Part shown: one piece after another, positions 54,020 to 64,000 of the stretch
Numbering within the stretch: the first letter of the stretch is position 1
How the letters are laid out: each line of letters opens with the position of its first letter
Assembly (NCBI RefSeq): GCF_017591425.1
Contig: NW_024467106.1
Coordinates: 21,504,501-21,568,500, forward strand
DNA length: 64,000 nucleotides
Direction of reading: 5' to 3'
From: Ochotona curzoniae
Lineage: Eukaryota > Chordata > Mammalia > Lagomorpha > Ochotonidae
Position numbers and translations under genes: made by a program
The notes under the pieces: generated by a model
What the model saw: the letters and a program-made list of their open reading frames with translations, nothing else
What the model was told of the DNA's origin: nothing
The model's database searches: none

Positions 54020-54110
54020 TTGACTCTACAAGTGAGGGCATTGAGGCATAGTTTAGCTGGATGAATGGCCAATGTTGTAACCGAGGCAGGGACTCACCAC
54101 CAATCTCCCT
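54020..54110 (-). repeat. MIR relic, antisense
   Basis: CTACAAGTGAGGGCATTGAG, GCATAGTTTAGCTGGATGAA and CCGAGGCAGGGACTCACCAC resemble the reversed MIR core. Confidence 0.4.
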
Positions 54111-54114
54111 TGCT

Positions 54115-56685
54115 TCTCCATTCTCCATGCCAGCCCCTGGGAGGAGAGGTTCATCCCACAGGGAAAAAGTCATCAGTAAAACTCAGGGACCCCTGCCCAG
54201 CCCTTGCAGGCATGCCAGCCATGACAGAAAGTAAGGCCCCTGTGTGAGCAGAGCCTTCCTCAGCAGCCCTGCTGAGTTTAAGGCCAAGCAGCTTGAAAAA
54301 CACTTACTCACACTCTGGCCGTGCCTGGGAAACATCACCAGTGATAAATCATATCTCTTAATTATCTGTGATTCTGAGACCAGCCAAGCTTTTTCTCTTT
54401 GAGATAAATATTGGCCCTGAGATTCTTTGCCATCCTTTACCCCCCTCAACCCCCATCAAAGGAGACCCCATACAAGGGGAGCCCCCGGGGCTGGTGGTCA
54501 CCTCTGGTCAGCTCTCCCCACCCTCCTGTCTGTCCCAGCCCTGGAGCTGGGTGCCTGCCCAGACATGCCTCTTCCCTCCCAGCTCAGAGGAGTGAAATTC
54601 CCGAGTTTCTGTTTTTGTTGTTTGTTTTCTCGGAAGGTTTCCTGAATTGGCAATGTTCCCTCACTCAGATAAGTCTCGTCTGAAATCACTGGGAGAGAGG
54701 GAGGGAGAGAAGACAGAAAGCGAAAGGGCACAGGGGCCAGGATGGAAGTCAGCCTGAACCTACTGCAGGAAAGGTGGTCCTACCTTTAGCCCCTTCACAG
54801 GATGAACGGAGTGCCAAGGTTTCTCTGTACTCACACTTTCAGGCCCCATACCTCCAGTGCTCTTTCTAGCCACTCACCTCCAAACACAATTTCATATATG
54901 TGACTGATTGTCCTGGCAGTGAAAGCCATTTCCTGTTCTCTACCCAGAAAACTCCTATGCACATACTAAAGTGATGCTATTTTCCCCTTCCCCACCAAGA
55001 GGACTCCAACCTGGGCCATCTTCCCTAAACAGCTCTACAGGCATCGGTTTAGCTTGGGTCACAACCTTGAATGATGCTTATATTTTAGGCATCTGGAATC
55101 TGGGGAGAAGCTGAGTCAGCTCCAAGAGTTACCAGAGATTTGCCAGCAGAGACCAGAAATGACAGATCATTTCACTCAAGGGCCTCCCTTTCCATTGGGC
55201 TCAGTTTCCCATGGTCGACTAACACAAGCGACCTTTACATGGGTATCTTCTAAAAGAGGTTGCAAGGGAATATTCTAGCACTCAGAGACTCTTTCCCTGT
55301 TTTGTTCCAACTTTGGAAGTGTGTGACTTGGGCTATCACATTCTTTGAGAACAAGCTGGTTCTGGTTGTCATCAATACCAAATTCATGGCAATAAGCTCA
55401 TTGATGATACTGGACAGTGATCAATAACTTTTAACTTGGTGCACTAATGAGGAGGGCTGCAGTGTGGGGCCTGGCCCAGGATAGGAAGGATAGAGCTGGT
55501 TTCCACCTTTGCAAGTCAGCCTCTCACTAGAAGTCCACAGCTCCCCCACAGACCAGACTCAAGCCTAGCTGTGCCTCGTGGATACTCCTCTTCAGCCTTG
55601 ATCCTAGGAAGAGAGGATGCTGAGAACTGACTGCCCATCCTTTAAGCAAGTCCTGAAACGTCATACTCCATGCCTAGAAAGTTTCCCCATGTCTCCTTGA
55701 ATTTGGTGGCCAATGAGATCAGACTGTTGCATAATCTGGGCTTGAAGAGAGGTGCACACAATCCCAGTGCTGAGAGTATATGAAACAGTAAGCACGTCTA
55801 TGATCTTACTCCCTGCATGAGACCATTCAGAAAGTGATGCTAGGCTATTATTATACAGTAGAAAATCCACATGTTTCAACTCTTGGCAGAGTTGGGGCCA
55901 AGGATGAGGGGAACCAGTTCTTAGGCCAGGCACAGGATGCACTAAATGATGAAGTCAGGATTTGGGTTATAATTCCTGCCTCAGTTTACATGATTCATCT
56001 TGTTCTAAGAGGTTGTGCTGCAGGGGGTGAGCACTTAAGGCAACAGAGTCAGAAGACAAGAGCTGAGAGGTGCTGCCTCTGTTGCCAGTAGAGGTGCTGA
56101 ACTGTGGAAATGGAGAGGAAGGGGCAAGTGTGCAAAGTCCAATATCAGCAGGCCTAAGTGATTTATTAAACTGATGAAGAACAAGTCACTCACATGGATG
56201 CCAGAGCTCAGGCAACGAGGGAGCTGGTACTGTTAGCCAAGATAAGGAATGAAACAGAGAGCCCATCTACTGGGCATGAGGAAAATGAGGATGTGGCTGT
56301 GGATCTACTGAATTAAGTGACATACATATACCTGGGCAACCACCCAACCACCTAACAACTGCAGAAACGTGAGCCTGAGCCCCAGGACAGAAGTCAAAGC
56401 TGGAGGTATAACATAGATGTCATTAAAAAAGTCAAAAAACATGCATCTACCCAGAGAAAGAAAGTGTTGAAAACAAATGTGGGGCTTAGGACCCTCTTCT
56501 AAGGCCTTGCAAGCTGTCATAGAGAAGTAGAAAGAGACTCAAGCACAGAAAGGAGGGTACCGGGCAGGGCCAGAGGCAGAGATGAGAGATGAGGGGAGCA
56601 TTCTTATTGGGTCTGAGTTAGAGCTAACACAGTGCCTATTCCTGGAAGATGTTCCCAGGGTTGGCTATTACCTACCCAACTGGCA
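54115..56685. other. unique stretch of about 2.6 kb, no gene seen
   Basis: The longest repeat-free block of the window. I recognise no exon, RNA gene or transposon. A short purine tract (GAGAGAGGGAGGGAGAGAAG) is at about 54692-54711. Confidence 0.45.
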
Positions 56686-56689
56686 GGAC

Positions 56690-57005
56690 AGTAGCCACTC
56701 CCACCCTTATGTGTGAGGGACACATCCTAAAATTCAAGGGGCATCTACAACCACAGAGAAAACTGACCTTCAACTCACTGGTTTTTCCGTACACACCATA
56801 TATATACTTGCAATAAAGTTTGAGTTCTGAATGTGGCATAGTGAGTTTCACAACAAACGGAACATCTGTAATAACAATATGTATTAAAAGTGATCTAAAA
56901 CTTATGAACTGTGTTTTAAAATTTTGGATACGATATTTTCATATGTGATTGGTCATGATCAGCTGAAACCATGGCAAGCAGAACAGCAGGGAAGGAAAAG
57001 ACTAT
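56690..57005. mobile_element. MER2/Tigger-like DNA transposon fossil
   Basis: GTGAGGGACACATCCTAAAA, TTTTTCCGTACACACCATAT, TGCAATAAAGTTTGAGTTCT, GGCATAGTGAGTTTCACAAC, TAACAATATGTATTAAAAGT and near the end GCTGAAACCATGGCAAGCAG are the ordered landmarks of a MER2-type element ('cctatacatacatacctatgataaagttt...aggcacagtaagagattaacaac...aactgaaaccgcggaaagcg'). No transposase frame remains. Confidence 0.65.
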
Positions 57006-57009
57006 GGTA

Positions 57010-58195
57010 TTGGCAATTTGCTACTCAACTGGCTATAATGCAAATGAAGCATGACAGTCTGCGTCAGTCATTGAACAAGGAGAAGTTCCGTTCCTGGGTA
57101 GGATAGAGGTTACTTTTGGTAGCCTATTCGCATTGTTTCTGTTTGCAGGCCAGGAGGAAGCAAACCCAAGAGATCTGTAAGTGTAGGTCAAGCCCTAGTT
57201 TATGGATAAAGATGCCAAGTGCAGGATGACAAGACAGAGTCCTTTTAGGTCAACAGTCCTTGAAAACAGAGCAAAGACAATGTAGTTCCCAGGCCACACC
57301 GCAGTTGCTAAGGTCTCTACCCTCTCACTGTCCCTGCTGGACAAGCCAGAGCATTTGGCACCAGACGACACAACACGTCTTGACTCCAAGTCAAAAGGCT
57401 TGAACAAAACCCTTCAAGATCTCTTGGCCGCCAAACGGTGATTGCAAAACTACTTCTGATGATTCAATCGTACATGAATCTAAGACATACGGACTAAATT
57501 TTCCTTGAACTACATATTAAAATTTTCATTTGATTAGAAAAGAAGTTTTCTTTAAAAATTATAAAGCAATAGGCAGAGGACAAACAAGGTGGTAATTATG
57601 CAGGAGTCGAAGGGGAATGGAAAGCGAGGAGGACACCTTGGACGTCTTCCAAGTGCAAGGCAGGTGAGAGATTTTACATTGGACTGAGACTCTGCCGTCT
57701 CTCACAGCAAGTGCAGCCCTGCTGAAATTCATAGCCGATCTAGGGGTGTCCAGCGACTCCTGGGACTAGCAGCAAGGGAGAAAAAAACAGATACACACAA
57801 AATGTTTGTGAATGTGTATTTGCAAGTAATAGGGAAGGGAAAAATGTAGAATATATTTCAACTAATATTCTTGTTTATAGTGTATGTGTACATTAACATG
57901 CTTAGGAGCTAGCTTCTTTATAAGTACCTGTCTATATGAGTATGAAGCTATGTAGATATATTTGGGAAATACAAATATAAAAATATATATAAAGAGATAA
58001 CACCAACTAACTGCTTAAAGAACCATTCTATATGTAAAATTTAAATTATGTACATGAATATTGTACTTGTTCTATATATGAATAATGCAAAGTTTGGATT
58101 TTGTATATATTTTCAACACATACAATTCTAAAAATAAGATGTTCAAATTTTAAAATGCATGTTTTTGTTTCTTTTTTATAAAAAAGCTTTTTTTC
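57010..58195. other. unique AT-rich stretch, no gene seen
   Basis: From about 57830 the sequence is strongly AT-rich with many TATATA motifs. No exon or transposon recognised. Confidence 0.45.
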
Positions 58196-58199
58196 TTTT

Positions 58200-58445
58200 C
58201 TTTTTTTTTTTTTTCTTTTTTGCAAGTCAGAGCCACAGAGAGAGAGATCTTCCACCCACTGGCTTACTCCCTAGATGACTACAACAGCCAGGGGTGGACT
58301 AGGCTGAAGCGAAGAGCTTTTTCCAGGTCTTCCACATGGGTGCAGAGGCCATGCTATTGGCGAGGAGCTGGATCAGAAGTGGAGCAGATAGGACTAGCAG
58401 ATGCCCAAGTGGGATACAGACATCTGGTGTCACGGGCAGTCCACT
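58200..58445 (-). mobile_element. old CSINE, antisense, head-truncated
   Basis: A T-rich tail side (58200-58220), GCAAGTCAGAGCCACAGAGA, GATCTTCCACCCACTGGCTT, ACTCCCTAGATGACTACAAC, TCCACATGGGTGCAGAGGCC and AGGAGCTGGATCAGAAGTGG mark the reverse copy. The A-box end (GGCGCTGTGGC side) is decayed or missing. Confidence 0.82.
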
Positions 58446-58508
58446 GTTTCTTCATATATGTAGTATGAATAGCATAAATGCATACATATACAATCTAAAT
58501 CAAAATGC

Positions 58509-58522
58509 AAAAAAAAAAAAAA
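58509..58522 (+). repeat. A14 run
   Basis: A plain adenine run followed by GGAAGAAACTTGGGGG. It may be the tail of an unrecognised retroposed copy. Confidence 0.9.
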
Positions 58523-58852
58523 GGAAGAAACTTGGGGGAAAAAAGGCGGCAACAGGTGCTTAACAAACCATGCTCGGCTCTGATCTTAATCCCTAGTCGT
58601 AGGGAAGAGACCAAGAAGCAGCATCAGGATCTGTGCTTCTGGTGGCCTTAGGACCACTCAGTTCAATTCAAGAGGGCATGAGAAGTGGACTCCAGCATGG
58701 GCTCCCACACTTATCTGAGGGGGCAAAAGGTCCAGAACAGGAGCCCCCACCTGGGCCCACTGGCTGGTAGTACTTGCACTTCTGGCATCAAAGATGACTA
58801 CAGACTTCCAATCTATGCACTATAGCTTCCTCTTTTGAAGGTCACACTCGCT

Positions 58853-59566
58853 ATGGAAATCAGTATGGAGAGTGCTTAGAGAATTGCAAATAAACCTGCC
58901 ACATGACCCAGCTATCCCGCTACTAGGAATACACCCAAAGGAAATGAAAACTGCATATGAGAAGGGGATCCATGATCCTATATTTGCAGCAGCACAATCC
59001 ACAGCAGCAAAGACATGGAAACTACCTAGATGCCCATCCAAAGAGGAATGGTTAAACAAACTGTGGTAAATCTACTCTGTGGAACATTACTCAGCATTAA
59101 ATAATGAAATCATACCATTTGTAACTAGATGGTCCCAAGTAGAGACCATTATGTTCAGTGTAATATATCAATCCCCAAAAGACAAATACCATACGTTCTC
59201 TTTAACATAAGGAAACCATCTTGCAAATTGGAATGCATAGTGATGGAGTAATAGAGATTACCATATTCAGATATGAAGGCAAAATACAACATGCATCCCT
59301 ACTTCCAAATAAAAGATGGATTCCCAGTGAAAATGTTGGACATGTCTAGACAGTGGGAGGATGGACTATCTGACATTGACTGTACCAGCAATGTCGGGCA
59401 CACTTAAATAGCAGACTGATGGAATTGTAACTCCTTATGAAGGAATTTACTGTTGTGACAATATGGGGAAAATCAGTTGGGGTGAGAACTGGGAGGAGGG
59501 AAATCCCAGACTATACATAATTGTACCATATGATTCAAAATTTAAAATAAAAAGTCTAAAAAAAGA
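58853..59566 (+). mobile_element. 5'-truncated L1 with ORF2 end, 3' UTR and target-site duplications
   Basis: Translation of 58872-59069 gives RELQINLPHDPAIPLLGIHP and, further on, AKTWKLPRCPSKEEWLNKLW, the conserved C-terminal end of L1 ORF2 protein, then a stop. Downstream, TGGAACATTACTCAGCATTA, AATAATGAAATCATACCATT and AGACAAATACCATACGTTCT are the ORF2/3' UTR junction pattern. The element ends with TTTAAAATAAAAAGTCTAAA and an A-rich tail. GGTCACACTCGC (just upstream) and AAGTCACAGTCGCC (just downstream) are a slightly decayed duplication, so this is a single 5'-truncated insertion, dead for mobility. Confidence 0.88.
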
Positions 59567-60418
59567 AAGTCACAGTCGCCATCTGAACTTCCAAAGGAGT
59601 CAAAAAACGAAACCACCCTCAGCCTAAGAGGAAAGAGCCAACTTTGCCATAGAATGGCCACCTGCTCAGGGCTTCTGGCTTCACGTTTGGGAGGGCGTGG
59701 AACTCCTGTCCCGCCTTCACAGTGATGATGCTGGATGGCAGGGATGGTGCTTCACTAGTGTTTTCCTTCTCCAGAAAGAAAAATTCCTCTCCCACTGCCT
59801 CAGTGCAGCCAGGAAATAGTTTGGGGAAATACTTATTCAAAACACAGCTGCCAAAAATCGTTAAAAGAGCCAGAAGATTTTTTCAAAAGAATCCTTTGGC
59901 AGCCCTGAAAGAGATGACCATACTGGTACAAACCTTGATCCACTACAGGCCTGCAGATATCAGCGCCATGTGTGTTCACAAACATCCCAAAGGGCAACTG
60001 GGAATGCCAGCGTCATGCCTGACCTTCCCCATGGTGCAAAATGCCGGCTGAAGACAAGAACAGCCATGCAGTCACAGCCTCTTCCCTGGGTGGAAGGTGG
60101 GGCCCAGCACACGACACTGCAGTTGTCAATGAGGACTGGAAATTCCCTGGCCAACACCATATAGGCTGGATCTTTCCATGCAAGTCTCTCAAAAATAACT
60201 TTTGGGGACAGACCAGTCTGTGAAAGGAAATGAGACTCTGCAAAGGCTTTGAGAGGATGACTGTCCACTGTGCCAGGACTTGCCAGATTTTCTCATGTAA
60301 GGTGAGAGTTAACCCTTGGTAGGAAGCAGGAGCTGAGATATCTTGCTATCAAGGTCAAGAGCTTTGATTCAGAAGCTAGAGGGCACCAACTCAAAACACA
60401 ACTATTTAAAAAAACCCA
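59567..60418. other. unidentified block with open frames, possibly a decayed retrocopy
   Basis: Sequence of balanced base composition with several open stretches: minus strand 60268-59960 (102 codons), 60243-60013 and 59840-59619 (73 codons), and plus strand 59722-60051 (109 codons). The minus-strand pieces could be one message with frameshifts, but I recognise no protein in any of them. It may equally be chance. Confidence 0.25.
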
Positions 60419-60420
60419 CA

Positions 60421-60745
60421 CATTTATTTATTTATTTTTATTGGAAAGGCAGATCAAATCTACAGAGAGGAGAGACAGAGAGAAAGATCTTCCATCCTTT
60501 GGTTCACTCCCCAGTGTCTGCAATGGCTGGAGCTGAGCCGATCCAAAGCCAGCAGTCAGGAACTTCTTCCAAGTCCCCACATGGGTGCAGAGGTCCAAGG
60601 TTTTGGGCCGTCCTCGACTGCTTTCTCTGAGGACAAGGAAGGAGCTGGATGGGAAGTGGAGCAGCCAGGACACAAATCAGCACCTATACTGGATCCCAGT
60701 GCTTGCAAAGTGAGAATTTAGCCATTGAGGCACTGTGCCAGGCCC
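60421..60745 (-). mobile_element. young-class CSINE, antisense, full length
   Basis: TTTATTTATTTATTTTTATT on the tail side, GGAAAGGCAGATCAAATCTA, AAGATCTTCCATCCTTTGGT, CACTCCCCAGTGTCTGCAAT, GGGCCGTCCTCGACTGCTTT, GAGCTGGATGGGAAGTGGAG and GGCACTGTGCCAGGCCC at the head. The 3' end (in antisense) is of the young type. Confidence 0.93.
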
Positions 60746-60769
60746 AAACTTCAACCTTTTAGCTACTTT

Positions 60770-60955
60770 ATTATGAAGGCTTGAACAAAAGACAATCTTG
60801 CTGTGTCTTGGTTGCCTTACTTGTAGCATGAATATGATAGTATCTGGAATTGTATTATAAGGACAGTATGAGGATACTGTGCAGTAAACATGACAAGGAT
60901 TTCACAAAATGCCTGATACATAGTGAATCTTCAACAAATGGTGGTCATTCATTAT
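60770..60955 (+). repeat. MIR relic, sense (3' part)
   Basis: CTGTGTCTTGGTTGCCTTAC, TTGTAGCATGAATATGATAG, AAGGACAGTATGAGGATACT and AAAATGCCTGATACATAGTG follow the MIR 3' half. Confidence 0.55.
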
Positions 60956-60959
60956 GCTG

Positions 60960-61595
60960 TTTTTCTACTGCTGTTAGTTTCAGAACACTAAAATGAAAGC
61001 AGGGAAAAAAAAATCTGCTTTACTTCAATTTGCCCTGATAAAAACATGCTATGAAATGTGGACTTAAATTCCTTCTCTTTAAGCACCATAGCAATATTGA
61101 TTTCACTGTGGAGACGCCACCCAAAATCACACTATACTTATTTCATCTACTGACTCATATGCTGATTGACTCACTACTCCATTCACTTGACATTAGCAGG
61201 GAGGGACTGCAATTTGAAAAAGATACGGTTGCTGCTGTGATGGGATTCCTCCTAGAGCTGAGGAGATGGCTGTGGACAGCACAATGACAAGAGGCACTGC
61301 CTCCCATGCACTCAGTGGGAGGGAGCTCACAAGTAGTGGCCCCTGGAGGCTTGAGAAACCCAGGAAGCTCTCTGGGGCAACAGCATTGAGTTCAGCATTG
61401 ACTTCAAGATGAGCAGATGGTTACCCTTAGGCAGGTGGGGTGGCTCAGCAGGGCAAGCAGGGAGAGTGCTTGTGCCACTACTACGGTGCTTGTCACAAGC
61501 TGGAAGAGAAAAGAGGCTGGAGATGGAAGCGGGGGCCAAATGATGGAGGAGCTGATGGCTGCTCAGGAAATGACTCTCCCATCTGATGACAAAGA
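60960..61595. other. unique stretch, no gene seen
   Basis: Nothing recognised; open frames overlap on both strands without a known domain. Confidence 0.4.
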
Positions 61596-61599
61596 GGAA

Positions 61600-61865
61600 G
61601 AAACCCAAACCCTCCTGATTGCCATGGTTCAGTGTGGCTCAGCCCAGGCATCCTTTCTCAAAGGCATTTTCCCCAACATCCCCTCTTACTCCAACCCACG
61701 TGTATCTCCTTGGTTAGGCACTCCCAGAAGGCAGCTGCCACCAGTAGCACTTCATCTTCCCCTATGGAATGTGTCCTCCATGTAGGCAGAACCCACACCT
61801 GTTGTAATCACCCTTGTGTCCATAGAAATGGCAGTCCATAGAGAACAATTGTGTGCATAGAAAGG
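61600..61865 (+). mobile_element. L2-like 3' end, sense
   Basis: TCCTTTCTCAAAGGCATTTT, CCAACATCCCCTCTTACTCC, CTTCCCCTATGGAATGTGTC, CTCCATGTAGGCAGAACCCA and CACCCTTGTGTCCATAGAAA resemble 'cactagaatgtgagctccatgagggcagggacc...ttcactgctgtatccccagcacctagaa'. Confidence 0.5.
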
Positions 61866-61900
61866 AAGGAAGAAGGGAAAATAAAGGAGTGTCAGAGAGA

Positions 61901-62004
61901 GGAAGGAAGGAAGGAAGGAAGGAAGGAAGGAAGGAAGGAAGGAAGTGGAAGAGAAGAAGGGAGGGAGAGAGAGAGAGAGGGAGGGAGGGAGGGAGAGAGG
62001 GAGA
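61901..62004 (+). repeat. (GGAA)11 microsatellite and GAGA/GAGGG purine tract
   Basis: A pure GGAA run at 61901-61945 leads into GAGA and GAGGG units to about 62004. The whole purine block (with a lead-in from 61857) grew at the end of the L2-like element. GGAA arrays are bound by ETS-type factors in some contexts; no such role is shown here. Confidence 0.96.
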
Positions 62005-62630
62005 ACTGAATAAGATAACTCTGGATTATCAGCAAGGCATCTTTTACGAGGGGATAATGCAACCTAGGGTAATTGCTTTGGACAATATTATTGTCATAGG
62101 CAAGATATCCAAGCAGAGAGACATTGGTCTAACTTTAAGTACAGAACTACTCTTTCTTCATTGTAAAAGCATGTGTCAGTGCTGAGATCTTTCCCAGGGA
62201 TAGCTAGCTCTGTTTTTGCCAGAGTTGTTGAGTTGGAGTTTAACTTGTTCTGTGTCACAAAATCAAGTACTTATGTGATAAAAGTCTCAATTACACATGG
62301 AAACAGGTCATCAGGAAACTTGCATAAGCAGGACCCACAGTAAGTAGTCTCTTAGTCTCAATTTTCAGACTCCATTACCCAGTCTTTTAGCAAGCAGGAC
62401 AGCTAAACAGAATGGGAAGGGAAAAGAAAGTTGACTAGAGTTGTGTAATAGTCCAGGTACTGTGCCACATTCATTATGCGCAGTCTTGAAAGGGAAAGAG
62501 AGGGTAGCCAACTTACTCAATGCAATACAACTATCAAGAGTCAGGCATTATAAATATATACAGGCTTTGTCCAACTGAAACAAATAAGTAAACTAATGTA
62601 AATGTCAGGACAACTTAAAACACATCTTTT
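62005..62630. other. unique stretch, no gene seen
   Basis: Nothing recognised on either strand. Confidence 0.45.
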
Positions 62631-62635
62631 AAAAC

Positions 62636-62962
62636 TTTTAAGATGATTTATTTATTTGAATGTCAGAGTTACAGAGAGACAGGGCATGAAAGACAGTGAG
62701 AGACCTTCCCTTCCCTGGGTCACTGCCCAGATGGCTGTAAAAGCTGGGACTGGGCAAACAGCAGTCAGGAACCATAAGTTTCATCCAAATCACCCTGGGT
62801 ACGTGGCAGGGGCCTAAGCACCAGAGCCTTTTTCCAATGCTTTACTCAAGCTGTTGGCAAAGAGCTGGGTCCCAAGTGAAGCAGCTGGGACTTGAACTTG
62901 TGTCCATATGGGATGCTGACATCGCAGACAGCTGAATTACCCACTATGCAATAGCACCAGTC
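62636..62962 (-). mobile_element. old CSINE, antisense, full length
   Basis: TTTTAAGATGATTTATTTAT, TTGAATGTCAGAGTTACAGA, GGTCACTGCCCAGATGGCTG, CAAAGAGCTGGGTCCCAAGT, GAAGCAGCTGGGACTTGAAC, GTCCATATGGGATGCTGACA and AATAGCACCAGTC at the head are in reverse CSINE order. Confidence 0.92.
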
Positions 62963-63204
62963 TTTAAAAAAGAAATTAATGACAACAAAAGTACATATGT
63001 GTTTGTAGGATTTCCACCAATCAATTAAATGATGTTTGAAGCCCCATATCAGTAATGACAAGAATGGATCTGAATGGATTGAATAGAGATAAAATCCACA
63101 AGTTCAACAAGAAGATAAGGCAAGTATGACCCCTGGACCAACCAAAGCTGGTGGGCTGCTGTATTCCTGTCTTCAACACCTATATTTCACCATTTCCACC
63201 ATAC

Positions 63205-63950
63205 CATCATGCTTAAGACAGAAGGGAATGCAAAAGGGGATGAGGTCAAAGCGAAGATGACCCCCAGAGAGGACCCACAAGGTTGTCTGCTGAACCAACC
63301 CTCTCGAAAGCCAGTGCCCAAGCCTAAAAAGGCTCCCGCCATAGAGAGAAAATATCAAAAGAGAACCGGGAAAAGCTAATGCTGGAAAGGACAGCAATAA
63401 CCCTTCAGGAACTGGAGATGCTTGACACACAAGCCAGAAGGCTGCAAGTGTTGGAGATGCCAGGTGATGTGTGTGCATCTTTGATACCTGGTGCTTCATG
63501 TGACTGTATAGCTTGAAATACTATTTTGCAGCAAGCTTTGTAAAAAGGTAGAATTTTGTTTTCATTTTTTAAGGTATGTTGTCAGCACACAGATCATTCC
63601 ATTGTTGTTTGGGGGAAAGGGGACAGGTTCCTAACAGACCATCTCTGAAGATGGACTGATGCAGAGGAACACCATTTCCTTCTAATTTGGAGAGATTTTC
63701 TCTCGGCTCCCAAGAGGAAAAGGTTCCTTGCCAGTGGCATACAGCTGCCACAGCACAAACCCTTGTGGTACAGAAAAACTAAATTTTATTTTACATTCTT
63801 TTCCTCCTCCTCTTTGTCTGTCTTGAGCATACATTTAATTCCCTTCCACTCAGAAACTTGTTGGGACCTGACCCTCCAGAATTTGTTACAAGCATGATAG
63901 CCAGGCTTGGCTTCACAGTGGTACCATGGAAATTGTTGAACACTCTGTTA
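63205..63950 (+). pseudogene. HMGN2: HMGN2 (HMG-17) processed pseudogene with 3' UTR
   Basis: HMGN2 is a small nucleosome-binding chromatin protein of about 90 residues; its intronless retrocopies are very common in mammals. The ATG equivalent is at 63209-63211 and the stop equivalent TGA at 63465-63467. GGTTGTCTGCTGAACC, CCCAAGCCTAAAAAGGCTCC (the PKPKKAP segment), GGGAAAAGCTAATGCTGGAA and GTTGGAGATGCCAGGTGATG align with the coding sequence, uninterrupted by introns. Beyond the stop GTGTGTGCATCTTTGATACC, TATGTTGTCAGCACACAGAT and CCTGACCCTCCAGAATTTGT match its 3' UTR. A 6-base deletion near the start, at least one single-base deletion before the GGTTGTCTG segment and an in-frame TAA make it non-functional. 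The 3' end and any target duplication lie at or beyond the window edge. Confidence 0.9.
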
Positions 63951-63952
63951 TT

Positions 63953-64000
63953 TTTATTTTATTTCCTTAAAGTCAGAGTTGACTTATGGAGAGTTGTTAA
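63953..64000 (-). mobile_element. possible start of an antisense CSINE at the window edge
   Basis: TTTTTATTTTATTTCCTTAA then AGTCAGAGTTGACTTATGGA and GAG resembles the tail side of a reverse CSINE ('atttatttatttgaaaggcagagttacagagagag'). Too short to be sure because the window ends. Confidence 0.35.

Noticed and set aside
58872..59069. Small protein-coding gene
   Set aside because: The peptide is the C-terminal end of L1 ORF2 in a 5'-truncated insertion.
61853..62185. Arg/Lys/Glu-rich open frame
   Set aside because: It is the translation of GGAA and GAGA simple repeats.
63209..63467. Functional HMGN2 gene
   Set aside because: No introns, a single-base deletion, small deletions and an in-frame TAA; it is a processed pseudogene.

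Overview
This 64 kb window is mammalian nuclear DNA, and I see no protein-coding gene that could be functional. It has no bacterial-style gene packing, the open frames are short and scattered over both strands, and CpG is low outside the youngest SINE. Nearly everything identifiable is repetitive: tRNA-derived C-type SINEs (CSINE), LINE-1 fragments, old MIR/L2 relics, MaLR-type LTR fragments and DNA-transposon fossils. CSINEs are lagomorph-specific, so the genome is a lagomorph. The youngest copies (e.g. 48816-49152, 29302-29610, 18096-18300, 6548-6871 and 60421-60745 in antisense) end in a pyrimidine block, then TCCAAT and an A-rich tail, rather than the CTCAAATAAATAAATC end of the older copies. 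I read that as pika (Ochotona) rather than rabbit; this is an inference from memory of these families.

Layout. 1-9 kb: mostly unique DNA, plus a C-rich degenerate tandem-repeat block with an A-rich tail (about 1280-2850), a CT microsatellite, several CSINEs and an antisense MaLR fragment. 9-16 kb: MIR, CSINE, an L2-like 3' end, hAT/Tigger fossils and a CA microsatellite. 16-26 kb: antisense L1 3' end, a nested SINE-in-SINE, an old L1 with a 5' inversion, a MER20-like element split by a CSINE, and an MLT1/MIR/L1 cluster. 27-37 kb: a possible LTR relic, two head-to-tail CSINEs, another antisense L1 3' end, MIR/L2 relics and a 28-bp minisatellite. 37-50 kb: MaLR-like fragments, several CSINEs (one with an ATCT microsatellite inside it), a 37-nt U6 fragment with target-site duplications, and the youngest full-length CSINE. 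50-64 kb: largely unique DNA with a MER2/Tigger-like fossil, a 5'-truncated L1 with duplications, GGAA repeats and, at the right edge, a processed pseudogene of HMGN2.

The window is therefore a gene desert or part of a large intron. No genes work together here. The content of interest is retrotransposition history: an L1-mobilised U6 fragment without a tail, an HMGN2 retrocopy, nested SINEs, an inverted L1, and a C-rich tandem-repeat block whose origin I cannot name. Family assignments rest on recognition by eye, so boundaries are approximate to about 10-30 bases unless target-site duplications fix them.
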